Below the pieces are notes generated by a model, which was not told where the DNA came from, ran no database searches, and saw only the letters and a program-made list of their open reading frames with translations. Source: Mucor racemosus (taxonomy: Eukaryota; Mucoromycota; Mucoromycetes; Mucorales; Mucoraceae). From it: a stretch of DNA of 64,000 nt. Positions 1 to 11,480 of this stretch are shown one piece after another. Within the stretch, counting starts at the first letter, position 1. Every line of letters begins with the position of its first letter. The DNA is taken from positions 315,001 through 379,000 of the forward strand of contig JAPEHQ010000019.1 of NCBI GenBank assembly GCA_027405735.1. Reading direction: 5' to 3'. A program made the position numbers and the translations under genes.

Positions 1-217
1 CATAAAGTATGAGAAAAATACTTGGTGTTGAAGTTTTATCATGCATGTTTGTTTATCTAAGTAATGTAGTTGCTTTGCAACTGACTTTACCATTTTATTA
101 TGATTATCAATCTAGAAAAAAAAAAAAAAAGAGAGATTTGATAATAGTTTCAATCGGATCTATGTTGTATACTTCATATTGCGAACGAATATGTGATGAT
201 AGCACCATTTTTCTGGG

Positions 218-226
218 TATAAAAAG
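218..226 (+). promoter_or_regulatory. TATA-box-like element
   Basis: A TATAAAAAG stretch lies about 150 bp upstream of the MFS transporter start codon. The rest of bases 1-374 shows no convincing coding sequence. The open frames there are low-complexity and lack family motifs. Confidence 0.35.
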
Positions 227-374
227 AACAAGGTTACCTAAACAAATTGTTGAACGGAAAAACATTAATAAATCTACACTAAATGTTGCTGCGAGATCAT
301 TTGTCACAAATTGTATAAATAGAAGCCTCAAATTTTCTGCCAAATTTTTCTTTTTTTGATCCCTGAATGAAAAT

Positions 375-899
375 ATGAGTAACACGCATCCAGAAAAACG
401 TAATTTGATTTCTAGTTGATTTGCCATTATATGAAAACTGATTTTTAATATGTAGTGCCTTCAATCAATCATAGTGATGGTAGTATTCATGATAGCGATA
501 CATTGTCTACCAATTTTCAGGATAAGGACATTGCTGAAATTGAATCTTACAATGAAGAGGCTACCGCTGCTGGAGATGGATCGACACCATACAATTATAA
601 AGAAGACCCAAATAATCCAATGGTAAGCAAATTGATCTATATATTTATGCAATTGATCTAATGTAATTCAATTATGTAGAATTGGCCTAAAAGCAAGAAA
701 ACAAGTTTGTTGATCGTTGTATCAATGAACTCTTTTATTGGTTACTTTTCTTCTGCAGTTTATGTAAGAATCTTTACAGTAAATTAACAAGACAATAAAT
801 ACTGAAACATATTGTATATAGATGCCTGCCACACATGATATCATGGTTTACTTTGACACAAATCTTACTGTAAGTTTGCTTATATCTCATTGATAAGGC

Positions 900-931
<32 letters not shown>

Positions 932-1290
932 TTTTTAGTCTAGTTGATCAACTCTACCATTGCATTGTTTCTGTTGATGAATGCTCTTGCTGTAAGTATT
1001 AAATAAAACTATTAACCAAATCATTTTTATCTAAATACATTTGAATATTAGCCTCTCTTTTGGGCGCCTCTAAGTGAGCGAATCGGTAGACGATGGATTT
1101 ACATCGTCGCAATTGTTCTTTACACTGTTTGTACTATCGTTTGTGGTGTTTCTACTAATCTCGGTCTATTCTTTGCTTTCCGTTTATTGCAAGGTATATT
1201 TGCATGTGCTGGTCAAGCAGTTGGCGGTGGCAGTGTTTCTGATATTTTTGAACCACATGAACGAGGAAAAGCAATGTCTGTTTACATTTT

Positions 1291-1322
<32 letters not shown>

Positions 1323-2498
1323 GACTAGAATTCCTGTAAAACCCTTAAAATCATTAACTTGTAATTCTTTTTTTCAGTACCATTTTAGGCCCTGCTGTTG
1401 CACCTATAGTTGGCGGTTACATTGATCAATATTTAGGATGGCGTTGGATTTTCTACGTCAAAACCATTATGGGTGGCGTTTTGATTATACTTGATTTCAT
1501 TTTCCTCAAAGAAACATTATATATTCCCAATTCAAAGAAATTAGCACCTCCTGCAAACTTTAAAGAACGTTTGGAGAGGCTCAAGTTTAATCCAGTAAGT
1601 TGAATATGTAAAATATGATAAGTAATATATTGCATACTAATTTGCATAATATAGTTTGGTAGTCTTGAACTTTTATTGAAAAAAGAAGTTGCATTGGTTT
1701 GTTTGCCAGTCAGTATCGCATTTGGATGGTTTTACTTTTTGGTTACTATTCTTCCTCAGACTTTTGGTGCTGTGTATCATTTCTCTACTGGTTCCACCGG
1801 CCTTTGTTATTTAGCAGGTGGTCTTGGTAATACTTCTGGATCTATTTTTGCTGGTGCTATATCTGATAAGCTTTATAATAAGGCAATTACCAAGAACAAT
1901 GGTGAAATTGTAAAGGAATTCCGTTTGAGACCTATTTACATTGGTGTTCCTTTAATTGCTCTTGGTGCAGTCATGTATGGATGGTTTTTACATGTACCAA
2001 CTCATTGGATGGGACCATTAGCATCATATACCATTAGTACGTATTGATTTCATTAATGTTTACTTTCCTTCTTAATCATTAATTCGTTTTGCTTTATTAG
2101 CTACATTTGGAATTATGTTTACAATCACAGTTGCAAACACATACCTTGTAGATTCTAATCATACAAAAGCTGCTTCAGGTATTGATTTTTATGTTGCTAT
2201 TATTTTTCAACGTTTTTAATTGACACAATCTTCTTTTTCATGTAGTTGTTTCTGTCAATAATTTCACTAGAAATATTTGCGGTATGATCTTTTCATTAAC
2301 TGCGGTTCAGATCAGAGCATCTCTTGGTGATGGCTGGGCATAGTAGGTTGATTTGAATGATTTTAAAAAGCTTTCTACTAACATTTTATTCTATAATATA
2401 GCACAATGATGGCAATCATGTGTGTCATTGCTTACGCTATTTGTATTCCTACAGTACAAAAATTCGGTCAAAAATGGCGCGAATCTTCTTCAAATTAA
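375..2498 (+). CDS. MFS transporter, DHA1 drug/polyamine:H+ antiporter type
   Basis: Proton-coupled efflux permease of the plasma or vacuolar membrane. Substrate unknown; drugs or polyamines are typical of the family. I place 11 exons: 375-399, 456-622, 680-763, 822-869, 944-991, 1052-1293, 1378-1594, 1655-2036, 2101-2178, 2246-2342 and 2402-2498, giving 494 aa. The acidic N-terminal tail (to about residue 65) precedes the first membrane helix. Between helices 2 and 3 is the MFS signature PLSERIGRR. Further on are GGGSVSDIF, ERGKA, and GPAVAPIVGGYI followed by WRWIF, all typical of 12-helix DHA1 transporters. The start is inferred: the large second exon has no ATG, but a short ATG exon (MSNTHPEK) joins it in frame through a 56-bp intron. 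That first exon and the two 48-bp exons are the least certain parts. Confidence 0.88.
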
Positions 2499-3340
2499 AT
2501 AACTTAACATACCCCCCCCCCTTTATATATAAAAACTAATAATAAACACACTTGCAGTATGTATAATTAAACTTGAGCGTATTTGATCTATTGATGAGGG
2601 AAAGAAGAAGCATTTGCTTTTTGATGGGCTTGAAATCTTTACTATCCCTAATTTTGAAATTACATAACCTGATAGATACATGAATGCTACAAGGATGAAA
2701 AAAACTCCAGAAAATAGAGCATCAAAAACTGTTCTTTTTATACGTAATTTATTCTACTGATTACTTATTAAATAGTGAAGAAATAATTCCTGAAACAACA
2801 AAAGATGAGTATTTTGGCAGAAGCGTTTCTTGGTTTTAGCTCCGAATTTATTGATTGTGGCAATATCAGCAAATGAAGCATTGATTAATGTTACCAAAAA
2901 TTGCCCGTAAATCGATTCAAATAAAACAATGAAATATAGATTTTAACGCTTTATTTGGTGGTGTCAATTATACCACAAATATATCACTAAAAACTGGTGC
3001 TAAAATCCTTTAAACAAAAAAAAAAATACTTTGTCGCCAAATCGATGGCATGCGTCTATATGACAGCAGTATCGTTTCTTTCTTTTTTTTTTTTTTTTTT
3101 TGCAACAGATTTCTTTGGTTTGTTTGGTTCTATATATACTTTGGAGATACAATCGTACCTTAGAAAGTCTGTTCACAAGTTGTTTTATCTTTTTTGATTG
3201 GTTTGATCTCTAGAAATGTCAAAAAAGACTTTCCCGGAGATGCAAAATGCGACAATAATAATATTCAAACAGTAAAAAGCAACAGGAAATTTTTTTCACT
3301 ATTGAGATCTTTAACTTTTTTTCTAGTTTATACAAAAATC
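2499..3340. other. Intergenic region, no gene seen
   Basis: Contains the 3' end of the transporter gene (a run of ten C at about 2511, then an AT-rich UTR). It also holds the promoter of the WKF gene, with a T-rich tract near 3080. Open frames here are short and low-complexity. I see no recognisable gene. Confidence 0.5.
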
Positions 3341-4428
3341 ATGGCAGAAATTGTTAAGACTAAGCCTGCAATTAAAAAGACAAATGCTAAACCTATTGGT
3401 AAAAAAACAGCTGCTGTAAAATCAATTGCAAAAGCAGCATCTACCACTACAACTGCTGCTACTGCTGCTGTTGCTGCTGATACCACTGCTGAAACCGAAA
3501 AGCCTAAATTAACTCAAGGACAAAAATTACTCAAGTCCATGACAGCACAAAAAGCCGCCAAGAAGGCACTTATGAAAGGTGTTGCAGTAACCCATGTCTC
3601 TTTTGATGATGAAGGTAATGAAGCCAATGTTGAAACTGTGATTCAAAAAACAGCACCACCTGCCAAGGTTGTAAATCCCAAAAAGACAAATAAGAATCGA
3701 CCTGCAGTAAAGAAACCTGAACCCATGAAGAAAAAGAAGCGTAGTGCTGATGAAATGGAAACAGAAGAAGAACAAGAGAAATCAAAAGATGATGTGTCAA
3801 AGGAAGAAGAACAAAAAGATGATGAAAAGAAAGATAACAAAAAGCCACCCAAAAAGGCTAAAAAACCTAAAAAGACCAAGGTTGAAATTGAGGAATTAAA
3901 GAAGGATAATAAGCAAGAAGAAGCACTTGCCTATGTTCGTTTATTTGTCAATGACCGTGATGCATGGAAATTCAAAAAGGTTCAACAAATTTGGTTACTT
4001 TCAAATTTATATGAAATCCCAGAAGATGAATTTGATAATGTATTAGAATATTTAAAGGATCTTCAAGGTTCTGCTCGTGAGGTAAGAACAGCTGTGGATA
4101 TAGATATTGAAAGCAATGTCTTGAATCTTACTTTTTTTTATTCATTTAGAAAACCAAGCAAGAAGCAAAAGATAAACTCCCTGTTAAAAAAGTTGAAACA
4201 CCCGTTGCTGCCGTCAGTAATACCTTGACAGGTTATGCAAATGTAAATACCGGAAATGATGATGATGATTTTGATGCAGAAAAGTTATTAGCACAAGCAT
4301 CTGCAGCACCAGTTGTTCAAGAACAAGTTGTAGAAGAAGAAGAAGAGAAAAGCGATGATGAAGAAGAAGAAGAAGAAGAATCAGCAGAAGTTAAAAGAGC
4401 TAAATTAATCATAGAAATGCTTTCATAA
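3341..4428 (+). CDS. WKF-domain protein (C7orf50-like, probable nucleolar/ribosome-biogenesis protein)
   Basis: Two exons (3341-4081, 4150-4428) encode 339 aa. The N-terminal half is Lys/Ala/Glu-rich with many basic clusters that look like nuclear localisation signals. Residues about 190-250 form the WKF domain: AYVRLFVNDRDAWKFKKVQQ, then WLLSNLYEIPEDEF and a LQG-x-ARE end, as in human C7orf50. The C-terminus is an acidic D/E tract followed by VKRAKLIIEML. I start at the ATG in a good context (atcATGGCA) rather than at an upstream in-frame ATG, because the extra N-terminal residues are of atypical composition. Known family members are nucleolar and linked to pre-rRNA processing; the role here is inferred from the domain only. 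Confidence 0.8.
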
Positions 4429-4989
4429 ATAAACTGGATCGAGGTATTCTTTCTTTTTTCCTCCTTGTATATTAACATTTGTGTTGGGTTCTATAACCTA
4501 TTTTCATAACATCCACATGTTTGAAAGCTAACATTATATACTAAACATGGAACTGGAATGAATCGTTATTCTCGGCAAATATCTCTAGTATTAATTACAT
4601 GATCAAAAAAGTATCCAGATGTTTAAATAAAATTTGCACTGTTTTATATATTTATTTAGTTAAAAAGTACTAATGGAATAATATACCATTGATATTCTTG
4701 TCTTTGGGAAATCACATGGTATAGTAGTGTAACATAAACACATCTAAATGCATATATCCAAATCGTTGTCAAACACAACAACATTTCATTTATACACCAA
4801 ACATGTACAAATATTAGCATTTTTACAGTTGCTAAACATCTTTCGGGGCAATATTATAGAAGAATGCCCAAAATTCCAATCGTATTTACTTTTAAACCAT
4901 CAAAATATAAGAATGAAATCTTGTTATAAGGCCTTGATCTAATAGTTTTTTCGTTTTCTTTTTTTTTTTTTTACTGTTGTTTCAATAAA
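4429..4989. other. Intergenic region, no gene seen
   Basis: AT-rich spacer between two genes on the same strand. A 64-codon open frame at 4748-4942 has no recognisable motif and no homology-like composition. I do not call it. Confidence 0.5.
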
Positions 4990-6285
4990 ATGACAAGATT
5001 AAGATCTGGATTACTTTTATTAATTGGTTAGAAGTGATTTCTGTTAATAATAAAAGAGTTTCTAATATTTGATTTATTTATTTTTTACACAATATAGCAT
5101 CATTAATTGCATATGCTAATGTAGCACATGCTTTAGAAGAAGGTAAGTTTATTATATGATTTTGAAACATGTATACAACAATTGAAGATATCTTTACAGG
5201 TAATATGCTTTTACCTGTATGGAATCACCCTACTGAAGTTGTAGATGGAGCTCCAGCTCCTCAAGCTACTGCCTGTGCTACTGCTGGGCAAATTGCTTTG
5301 ACCTATGTAAGTATAAAAAAAATTGACCTAAAAAGATAAAATTCTCCTAATATGGTAGAGAAAAATAGAATGAGGGACCTAGTGATGTAACTGCAAAGGT
5401 TTTGAATGGATTAAAGGCTTCTCAAGCCAAGGCCAACTTTTTCGTAAATGCTACATGGTAAATATCTAATTTAGATTTGATAGTATAGTATTTAAACATT
5501 TGCGCATTTTTAGGTTATATACTCAACAATATGCAATGATCTTACAACGTGCTTATAACGATGGCCATTTCATTGGTATGACTTATCGTGCCCCTGGAGA
5601 TTCATCCGAAGGATTAACTGATGAACAAATCAAGACTGATGTTACCAACACTGCTAAAATCATTGAAACCTTGATTGGTGTTGCACCTAAATATGTTCGT
5701 CTTCATTACTCACAACCAGAAGATATTCGTCTCGAAAACATTATCCGTAACATGGGTTATACATTGGTTGCTTACAACTTGGACACAATGGACTACAATT
5801 ACAAGAATGACCCAGAGGGTATTTCGGATTTATACAAGGAAATTTTTGCCAAACAAATCGATACTTATGATTCCAAGGGCTCTTTCATCTCAGTTCAATA
5901 TGATATTCCCGATACCGGATCATGGCAAGCAATTTATGATGTTGTTAGAACAATCAATGAAGCTGGTTATACTATGGTTCGTTTAGATGGTTGTTTAAAT
6001 GATAAACAACCTTACAAAGAACATGCTGGCTCCATGAAGTTTATAAGCGATAAACATTCTTTGGGTCAAGCAGATTATAAGTCTGGTCAAGTTACACCTG
6101 ATAAACCTGCAAATACTAGTTCTGCTTCTGCTGGCCGCATTTCTGCAGATGCTGCTGCTGCTGCTGCAGAGGAAGAAGAAGCTATCAAAAAGGCTACCGG
6201 TGGTGCAGCAGGCAAATTGCATAATTTTGAATGGTCAAATTTGGTATTTGCTGTAATTTCTCTTTTCTGTACTTGGGCATTCTAA
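4990..6285 (+). CDS. Chitin-deacetylase-like (CE4 fold) GPI protein lacking catalytic residues
   Basis: Exons 4990-5026, 5098-5142, 5200-5306, 5369-5457 and 5514-6285 encode 349 aa. A signal peptide (SGLLLLIASLIAYANVAHA) is followed by a polysaccharide-deacetylase/NodB-like domain at about residues 50-260. There is an Ala/Glu low-complexity linker and a hydrophobic C-terminal tail ending SLFCTWAF, typical of a GPI signal. The CE4 landmarks are recognisable but altered. The DDG metal/base motif reads LTYNEGP; the HTxxH metal-binding motif after GHFIG reads MTYRAP; the RPPY motif reads VRLHY. The fourth motif (DTMDY) is close to normal. The protein is therefore probably a cell-wall or surface pseudoenzyme rather than an active chitin deacetylase. 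The family assignment is strong; the role is unknown. Confidence 0.85.
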
Positions 6286-6832
6286 GCACTCCCCCTCCCC
6301 CTTCCCCCCTTTTTTTTCACAGAAAATATTTATACATATAATTTATTCCCATTAAAAATAAAAATGATATTCTACATTTAAAATTATTTGCTTTGAAATC
6401 TGTTTGTTTGCTTACAAAAATCCGATTTCTGCATCTTCTTTAAAGAATTTTTTCATACGTACATAATTAGATTTTTAAATAAAAAATGTTTGTTAGTAAA
6501 CTCTTGTATCTAAATTACTTCCTTGTATTATTTTTTGTACAAAGAATGGACAGGCTCACGTTTTTTTACATCATTTTTTGCAAGCGGCACACGATTTTCA
6601 TATACCCATTTTAAATGGTATATAATTTAGAGCAGAGCCCAGTTGAGCAAAAACAAAAAATGCCCAGAAATACTCTGTATGTTGAAGCTTGTTTTAAATA
6701 CTTTTATACTATAATTTCTTGCTTTTGGATTTATGTAAAAACTCTTTAAAACTACGGGTTTTAAACTTCTTTATTTATATATAGTATCTGATATGTGCAA
6801 CATGACACATTAACATAAATGTCAATTTTATC
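6286..6832. other. Convergent intergenic region
   Basis: Separates the 3' ends of the deacetylase-like gene (+) and the bleomycin hydrolase gene (-). It begins with a C/T-rich tract and contains AATAAAA-type polyadenylation signals. No gene seen. Confidence 0.5.
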
Positions 6833-8397
6833 CTATTGTGGGCAAGCTAATGCTCCCATGGGATCATATGCAGGCAAAACAATTGGTGTTGTATCTAACA
6901 AATTCACCAATTTGCGGGGTACATCACTCTTTTCAAGAACAAGCTATAAAACATTGGAAATCATAAGTATATTTACATGTAATAGATCATATTATATTGC
7001 ATTACCTGGTAAACAAAAGAAGAAAACCAATCATCAGACATTACCCAAAAGCCTTTATCACCTGTTGTCTCTGCACCCCAAGAGTTTTCAACTCTCCAAC
7101 GTACAGGTTTACCGTCCTTATCAAGGTGAACACCTGTAAATACCATTGCATGAGTCATCATACTTTCCTTGTACAACAATCTTTCTTCTTTAGTTAAACC
7201 AAATTCGACATTGTAAGCCAAACTGTAGTCATAAATCTTTGTATCCATAGCACCAATTTGATTATTACTGAACTGGCCTACATCGCATCCAAACCAAACA
7301 GGGCGACCAGATTTTAAAACGTTTATGGCCAATTGCTTTTGTGTTTCAGATAAAGTATTGACATAACGGATAGGCTTTCCGCCAACAATATTACCAAGAC
7401 GATCTACAGTATAGAGTTTATTTATAGGATTACGAGGATCATTGATAAGGGACATTGTTTCAGAGATGTTGTAGCCCACAACTTCACGGAAGAACTTTTT
7501 AGGAGTCAAATGATGGATACCAACGTATTTACCAGCCTTATCAGTTGTTTCCCAATCGAACTGAGAGGGAGGTTCACCAAGAGAAATGACAAGAATACGA
7601 TAGATATCTTCCATCATCTTTTCCTTGAGGAATCGAATCACTTGTACAGAAACTCCTTGATCAACTGATTTGCGAATTTGGGTAGCAAATTCACGCAATT
7701 TGACAGTGACCAACCAATTGAGACGACGAGAGTTACTACTAGCATAAGTTTCAGGGAACACACTCTTTGGTACGACACCATATTTTTCAACTAAATTGAT
7801 AAGCATATCGAATTGACCACCATCACCAACAGGATCAGTCAAGAGATATTGAACTACACGGTCATTGATATCTTCTTTGGCCAAATCAATCATGTTTTCC
7901 AGGAACCAATTTGCCTTTTCAAGCTTATCATAAAAGAACAAGTAGCTTTGAGAGAGCTCAAAATCATCACCAAGCTTGTACTTTTGAATCACGGATAGAC
8001 GCATGACGTTAGTACCAGCAAAGATCCAACAACGACCACTGGATTTTTGGTTAGTAGCGCTTCCCTCAAGATCCAATTTGACATTAAAGACATGTTTGTC
8101 TTGTTGAGCGGCTTTGGGATTCAACATGACTTGAGTAGGATCGGTGCCGACAATGGCATTTCTTGCCAACAAGTTTTTGTCATCTTGATAAAAGTTTTTA
8201 GAGTATTTGGCAAGAGTATCGCTAGATAAGGTAGCAGTATAACGACTGGCATCAATGGAAGATTCATCTACAAGATTTAAATGAGCATATTGATTTGATA
8301 GCATAGACATGGAGGAAGAAGAGCATGAGGAGGCATTGTGTTTCTCATAGTCCTTGCAATCTTGTTGTTCTTGTTCTTTTGATGATTGAGCACCCAT
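6833..8397 (-). CDS. BLH1: Bleomycin hydrolase / aminopeptidase C (cysteine peptidase C1B)
   Basis: Cytosolic papain-fold aminopeptidase that forms hexameric, self-compartmentalised barrels. Two exons (8397-7006 and 6943-6833 on the minus strand) encode 500 aa. The catalytic triad is visible: Cys123 in KSSGRCWIFAG, His about 416 in MTHAMVFTGV, and Asn about 438 in VENSWG. The last exon supplies the conserved C-terminus, ending IVLPAYDPMGALA then CPQ. In family members this tail reaches into the active site and sets aminopeptidase specificity; the extra CPQ is unusual. The N-terminus MGAQSSKE fits the N-myristoylation consensus (Gly2, Ser6) and is followed by a Ser/Gln-rich stretch not found in the peptidase core. 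The start ATG is the first in the long open frame. Confidence 0.95.
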
Positions 8398-9380
8398 TTT
8401 TTTCTTGTATAAAGGTATAAATCAAATAAAAGAAGAAGAAAGGGTATATATGCGATATCAAATTTGATTTTTTAAGGTACAAGCACGCATACTCACACAC
8501 TCACATTCGAGGTCATGAGTTGGTGTACAAAACGTCACATTGGTAACATTTAGATATGAAATTACGTGTTGATAAGGATAAATAAATGATTTCCTTGACA
8601 TGAAAATGGTTACTTGCTTTTGAAACAAAATATTTATACTTTTTATAAAGCAGCTGCTTCTTTGTCTTTCTCATGCAATTACAAAATTTTGTTTATTTAA
8701 GCTTTTAAACGTCATAAATATATGCATTCTTTTTTATTTATTTATTTATTTAACAATAGATTTGTGTAAATTTCAGTTTCATAATACTGCATGAAAATAA
8801 TTTTAGAGATTGCATGGTATCTTTTATAATAGTAAGCATAAATATAAATGTAATGAGATGGCAATATATACCTGTCAAATCATTTTATTCGTCTACTTTA
8901 AAGCATTTCAGCGTATTTCTTCAGGCTTTTATTAACCTTAAGCTATCTCAGCCGTGAATTACTATAGTATATGTGGATTAAATTCTTTATTTCCTTGTAG
9001 ATTTCATATTATTCTTTATTATTTGCAGTTTTCGTAGAAATAATGGCATTTTGTAATTGTAACTCCGATTTAGAGATACATCTTTTTTATTTCGTGTAAA
9101 ATTACAGTGTAAATTGTAAATTAAAAAATGTAAAAGAAAAATTAAATATATTATAGTTGGTTAATTTAATGTTAAATCTCTCAAATATTTTTTTTAAGGT
9201 AGGAAAAATCCTTTACAATCGACAAAATGTTGCGGTATTTTAATATGAGCTTTCCTGGAAGCTCAATTGAAAATCACGGCGGCTAATGATTGACTATCAA
9301 AAAATATTTGCTTTGGTATAGTTTGGGGAGTCAAAAACGTTCTTCTTTCCTTTCCTGAAATCTTGGAGTATCATAACAAC
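8398..9380. other. Divergent intergenic region
   Basis: Shared upstream region of the bleomycin hydrolase gene (-) and the PCC1 gene (+). A TATATA element lies about 50 bp upstream of the hydrolase start. The rest is AT-rich without recognisable genes. Confidence 0.5.
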
Positions 9381-9762
9381 ATGGATAATAAAATGTACAG
9401 TGATTATTTAAAATTAAACTAATTATAAAGCTTTTAACGTTATTAAATAGCTCTATAGAAATCCCTTTTCCAAATGAACGTTTTGCATCTGTTGCTCAAC
9501 AAGCAATGAATGTAGATAAAGAGTTGAAAACTGATCAAGTAAACAGAGTGATTACATCTAAAGACAATATACTTTATGTGTAAGGAATAGATTAAATTAT
9601 GAATATTATTATACAAGAAAAAATAACTCATGTTATATTTATTATATTTCAATTATTAGACAATTTGAATGTTATAATACCAAAATGCTTCGTGTAGCAG
9701 TTAATTCATTTTTAGAATATTTGACCATGGTGACGCGAACTATAGATGAAGATTTTCAATAA
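9381..9762 (+). CDS. PCC1: KEOPS/EKC complex subunit Pcc1 (CTAG/Pcc1 family)
   Basis: Three small exons (9381-9394, 9451-9579, 9660-9762) encode 81 aa, the usual size of this family. The protein reads MDNKISIEIPFPNERFAS, then VDKEL, then KMLRVAVNSFLEYLTMVTRTI. This matches the Pcc1 pattern: IPFP near the start, VDKEL in the middle, and the MLRVAVNSF helix near the end. Pcc1 is the dimerisation platform of the KEOPS complex, which makes the tRNA t6A37 modification and affects telomeres and transcription. It was missed as a single open frame because no exon exceeds 130 bp. The 14-bp first exon was placed by frame and a GT site, and is the least certain part. Confidence 0.88.
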
Positions 9763-10253
9763 TTAGCAGCCTTTGTAAATACGATATGATTCATTTAATG
9801 TTGAATTATTACCCTAAATTGGTATAAATTTAATGCTTTATACTTTCTTTCTTTTTTTTTCTCTCTCTCTCTCTCTCCCTTTATATAAAATCAAAAAAAA
9901 AACTGATGTTAATCATCACATGATGAAATGGTACAACAAAGACTTCAGCATTTACAAAAATGGTATTAGAGCACCATGAATTACATTAATTCGGGTCTCT
10001 ATTGAATTGATAGATAGATAAATGTGCATCATTTTTTAATGTGACATGTTGAAAAGGAGTGGAAATGGCAAAAAAAATGACGGGAAAAAAAAAAAAAGAA
10101 AAAAAAAAAGTGGAATAGAAAAGAGAAAGGGGAATAAGTATAGTATAATATATATATATATATAATAAAGAATTATGATAATAAATGAATAATAAAAATA
10201 AGAGTAATAATAATAATAATAATAGTAATAAATGGAATAGAAAATATCAAAAT
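9763..10253. other. Convergent intergenic region with microsatellites
   Basis: Contains a (CT)n run at about 9861-9878, an (AT)n run at about 10147-10164 and an (AAT)n run at about 10204-10226. It lies between the 3' ends of PCC1 (+) and the Rap1-like gene (-). No gene seen; the open frame in this stretch is made of the simple repeats. Confidence 0.6.
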
Positions 10254-10818
10254 TTATAAAATAAGACATTTGAACTTTTTCTTGTTCTTTTCTTTTGAAG
10301 GATTTTGCTTGTTAATTTGTCTAACTACATCGTAAAATACTTCATCGACGTTTATCTTGAATCTCGCTGATGTTTCATAAAATGGCTTTCCTCCCCATTG
10401 TTGTGATAAAGCCATACCCTTTTCTCTAGACACCATTCTTTCGTTTTCTAAATCACATTTATTACCAACCAAGACCATGGGTACCTGATTTTTTTTTTTT
10501 CTTTTATGAGTAAAAATTGATAAAAATTATTATGTTCTCCTTACATTTTCTGTGCCTTTAACTCGTAATATTTGCTCCCTAATCTCATGAAGGTCGGTCA
10601 AAGTAACTTGACTTGTAATAGAAAATACAAGTACAAATCCCTGACCATTTTTCATATAAAGATCGCGCATAGCTGTGAACTGTTCTGTACCTGCTGTATC
10701 TAAAATTTCAAGCATACATTGTTGTCCATCAACTTCGACTTGTTTTCTATAGGAATCTTCAATCGTAGGATCGTATTTTTCAACAAAAATCGATTGAACA
10801 AATTGAACAGTCTATTAA

Positions 10819-10855
<37 letters not shown>

Positions 10856-10955
10856 ATTTAGTTCGAACTAACTGAATAGAATATGGTTTCTTTCGTACCA
10901 ATGCGGACTTGCCGACGCCACCAGAACCCAATACAACAAGTTTATATTCTCTCAT
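10254..10955 (-). CDS. RSR1: Rap1/Rsr1 (Bud1)-type small GTPase
   Basis: Three exons on the minus strand (10955-10899, 10811-10545, 10484-10254) encode 184 aa, exactly the length of Rap1. It has the P-loop [10 protein letters not shown], effector region [35 protein letters not shown] and the ETSAR base-recognition motif. Thr replaces the Ras Gln61 (AGTEQF), which is diagnostic for Rap/Rsr1. The C-terminus is polybasic and ends CLIL, a CAAX box expected to be geranylgeranylated, so it should act at the plasma membrane. In fungi Rsr1 directs polarity-site choice through Cdc24/Cdc42. The first intron has an uninterrupted T-run of more than 30 nt (minus strand) just before its 3' splice site. Confidence 0.96.
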
Positions 10956-11480
10956 ATATAAAAAGGATTGAAAAAAATAAAAAAGAAAGAGAAAAGAAAA
11001 AAAGAAGAAAAAAAGAAGAAAAAAGTTTAATGTAACCTCGTTATATTTTTTTTTTATAGGCGACACACACACACATAACAAGCAAGCAAGCAAGCAGAGA
11101 GACATACACACACAAATAAAAAAAAAGACACCTCTTTTTTATTTATTTATAAAAAAAAGGGGAGTACATTTACCTGAATAAGGAAGGCATATATATATTT
11201 ATTCAAACGGAGTCTTTGATCGTTATCCACCAAGAGTTTCTTAAAGATATTAAATAATAATAAAAAAAGAGAGAGAGAACGAGAGCGAGAAAAGAGATAG
11301 AGAGAGAGAGAGAGAAAGAGAGAAAGGTGAAAAGGGAATTGCATGTCAATTGACAACATCTGCCTGCATCTACTAAATGTCTAAATCTACGGGATACCTC
11401 GAGAATAAAAAGGTAAGGGAATAAGATGATCTACATTTACAAAAGCAAGACCAACATTATTTTTTTTTTGAAATTTTGTA
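10956..11480. repeat. Purine-rich simple repeats upstream of the Rap1-like gene
   Basis: Low-complexity A/G-rich sequence: AAGAAAA tracts at 10975-11022, (ACAC)n near 11065 and 11105, and a GAGA-rich block at about 11266-11325. It lies in the promoter/5' UTR region of the Rap1-like gene. Open frames here translate to homopolymers and are not genes. Confidence 0.6.

Noticed and set aside
9..359. 116-codon plus-strand open frame at the window start
   Set aside because: Contains a lysine run from an A-tract and no motif, and overlaps a similar frame on the other strand. The real transporter begins at 375.
10036..10269. 77-codon Tyr/Ile/Phe-rich frame
   Set aside because: It is the translation of AT and AAT microsatellites.
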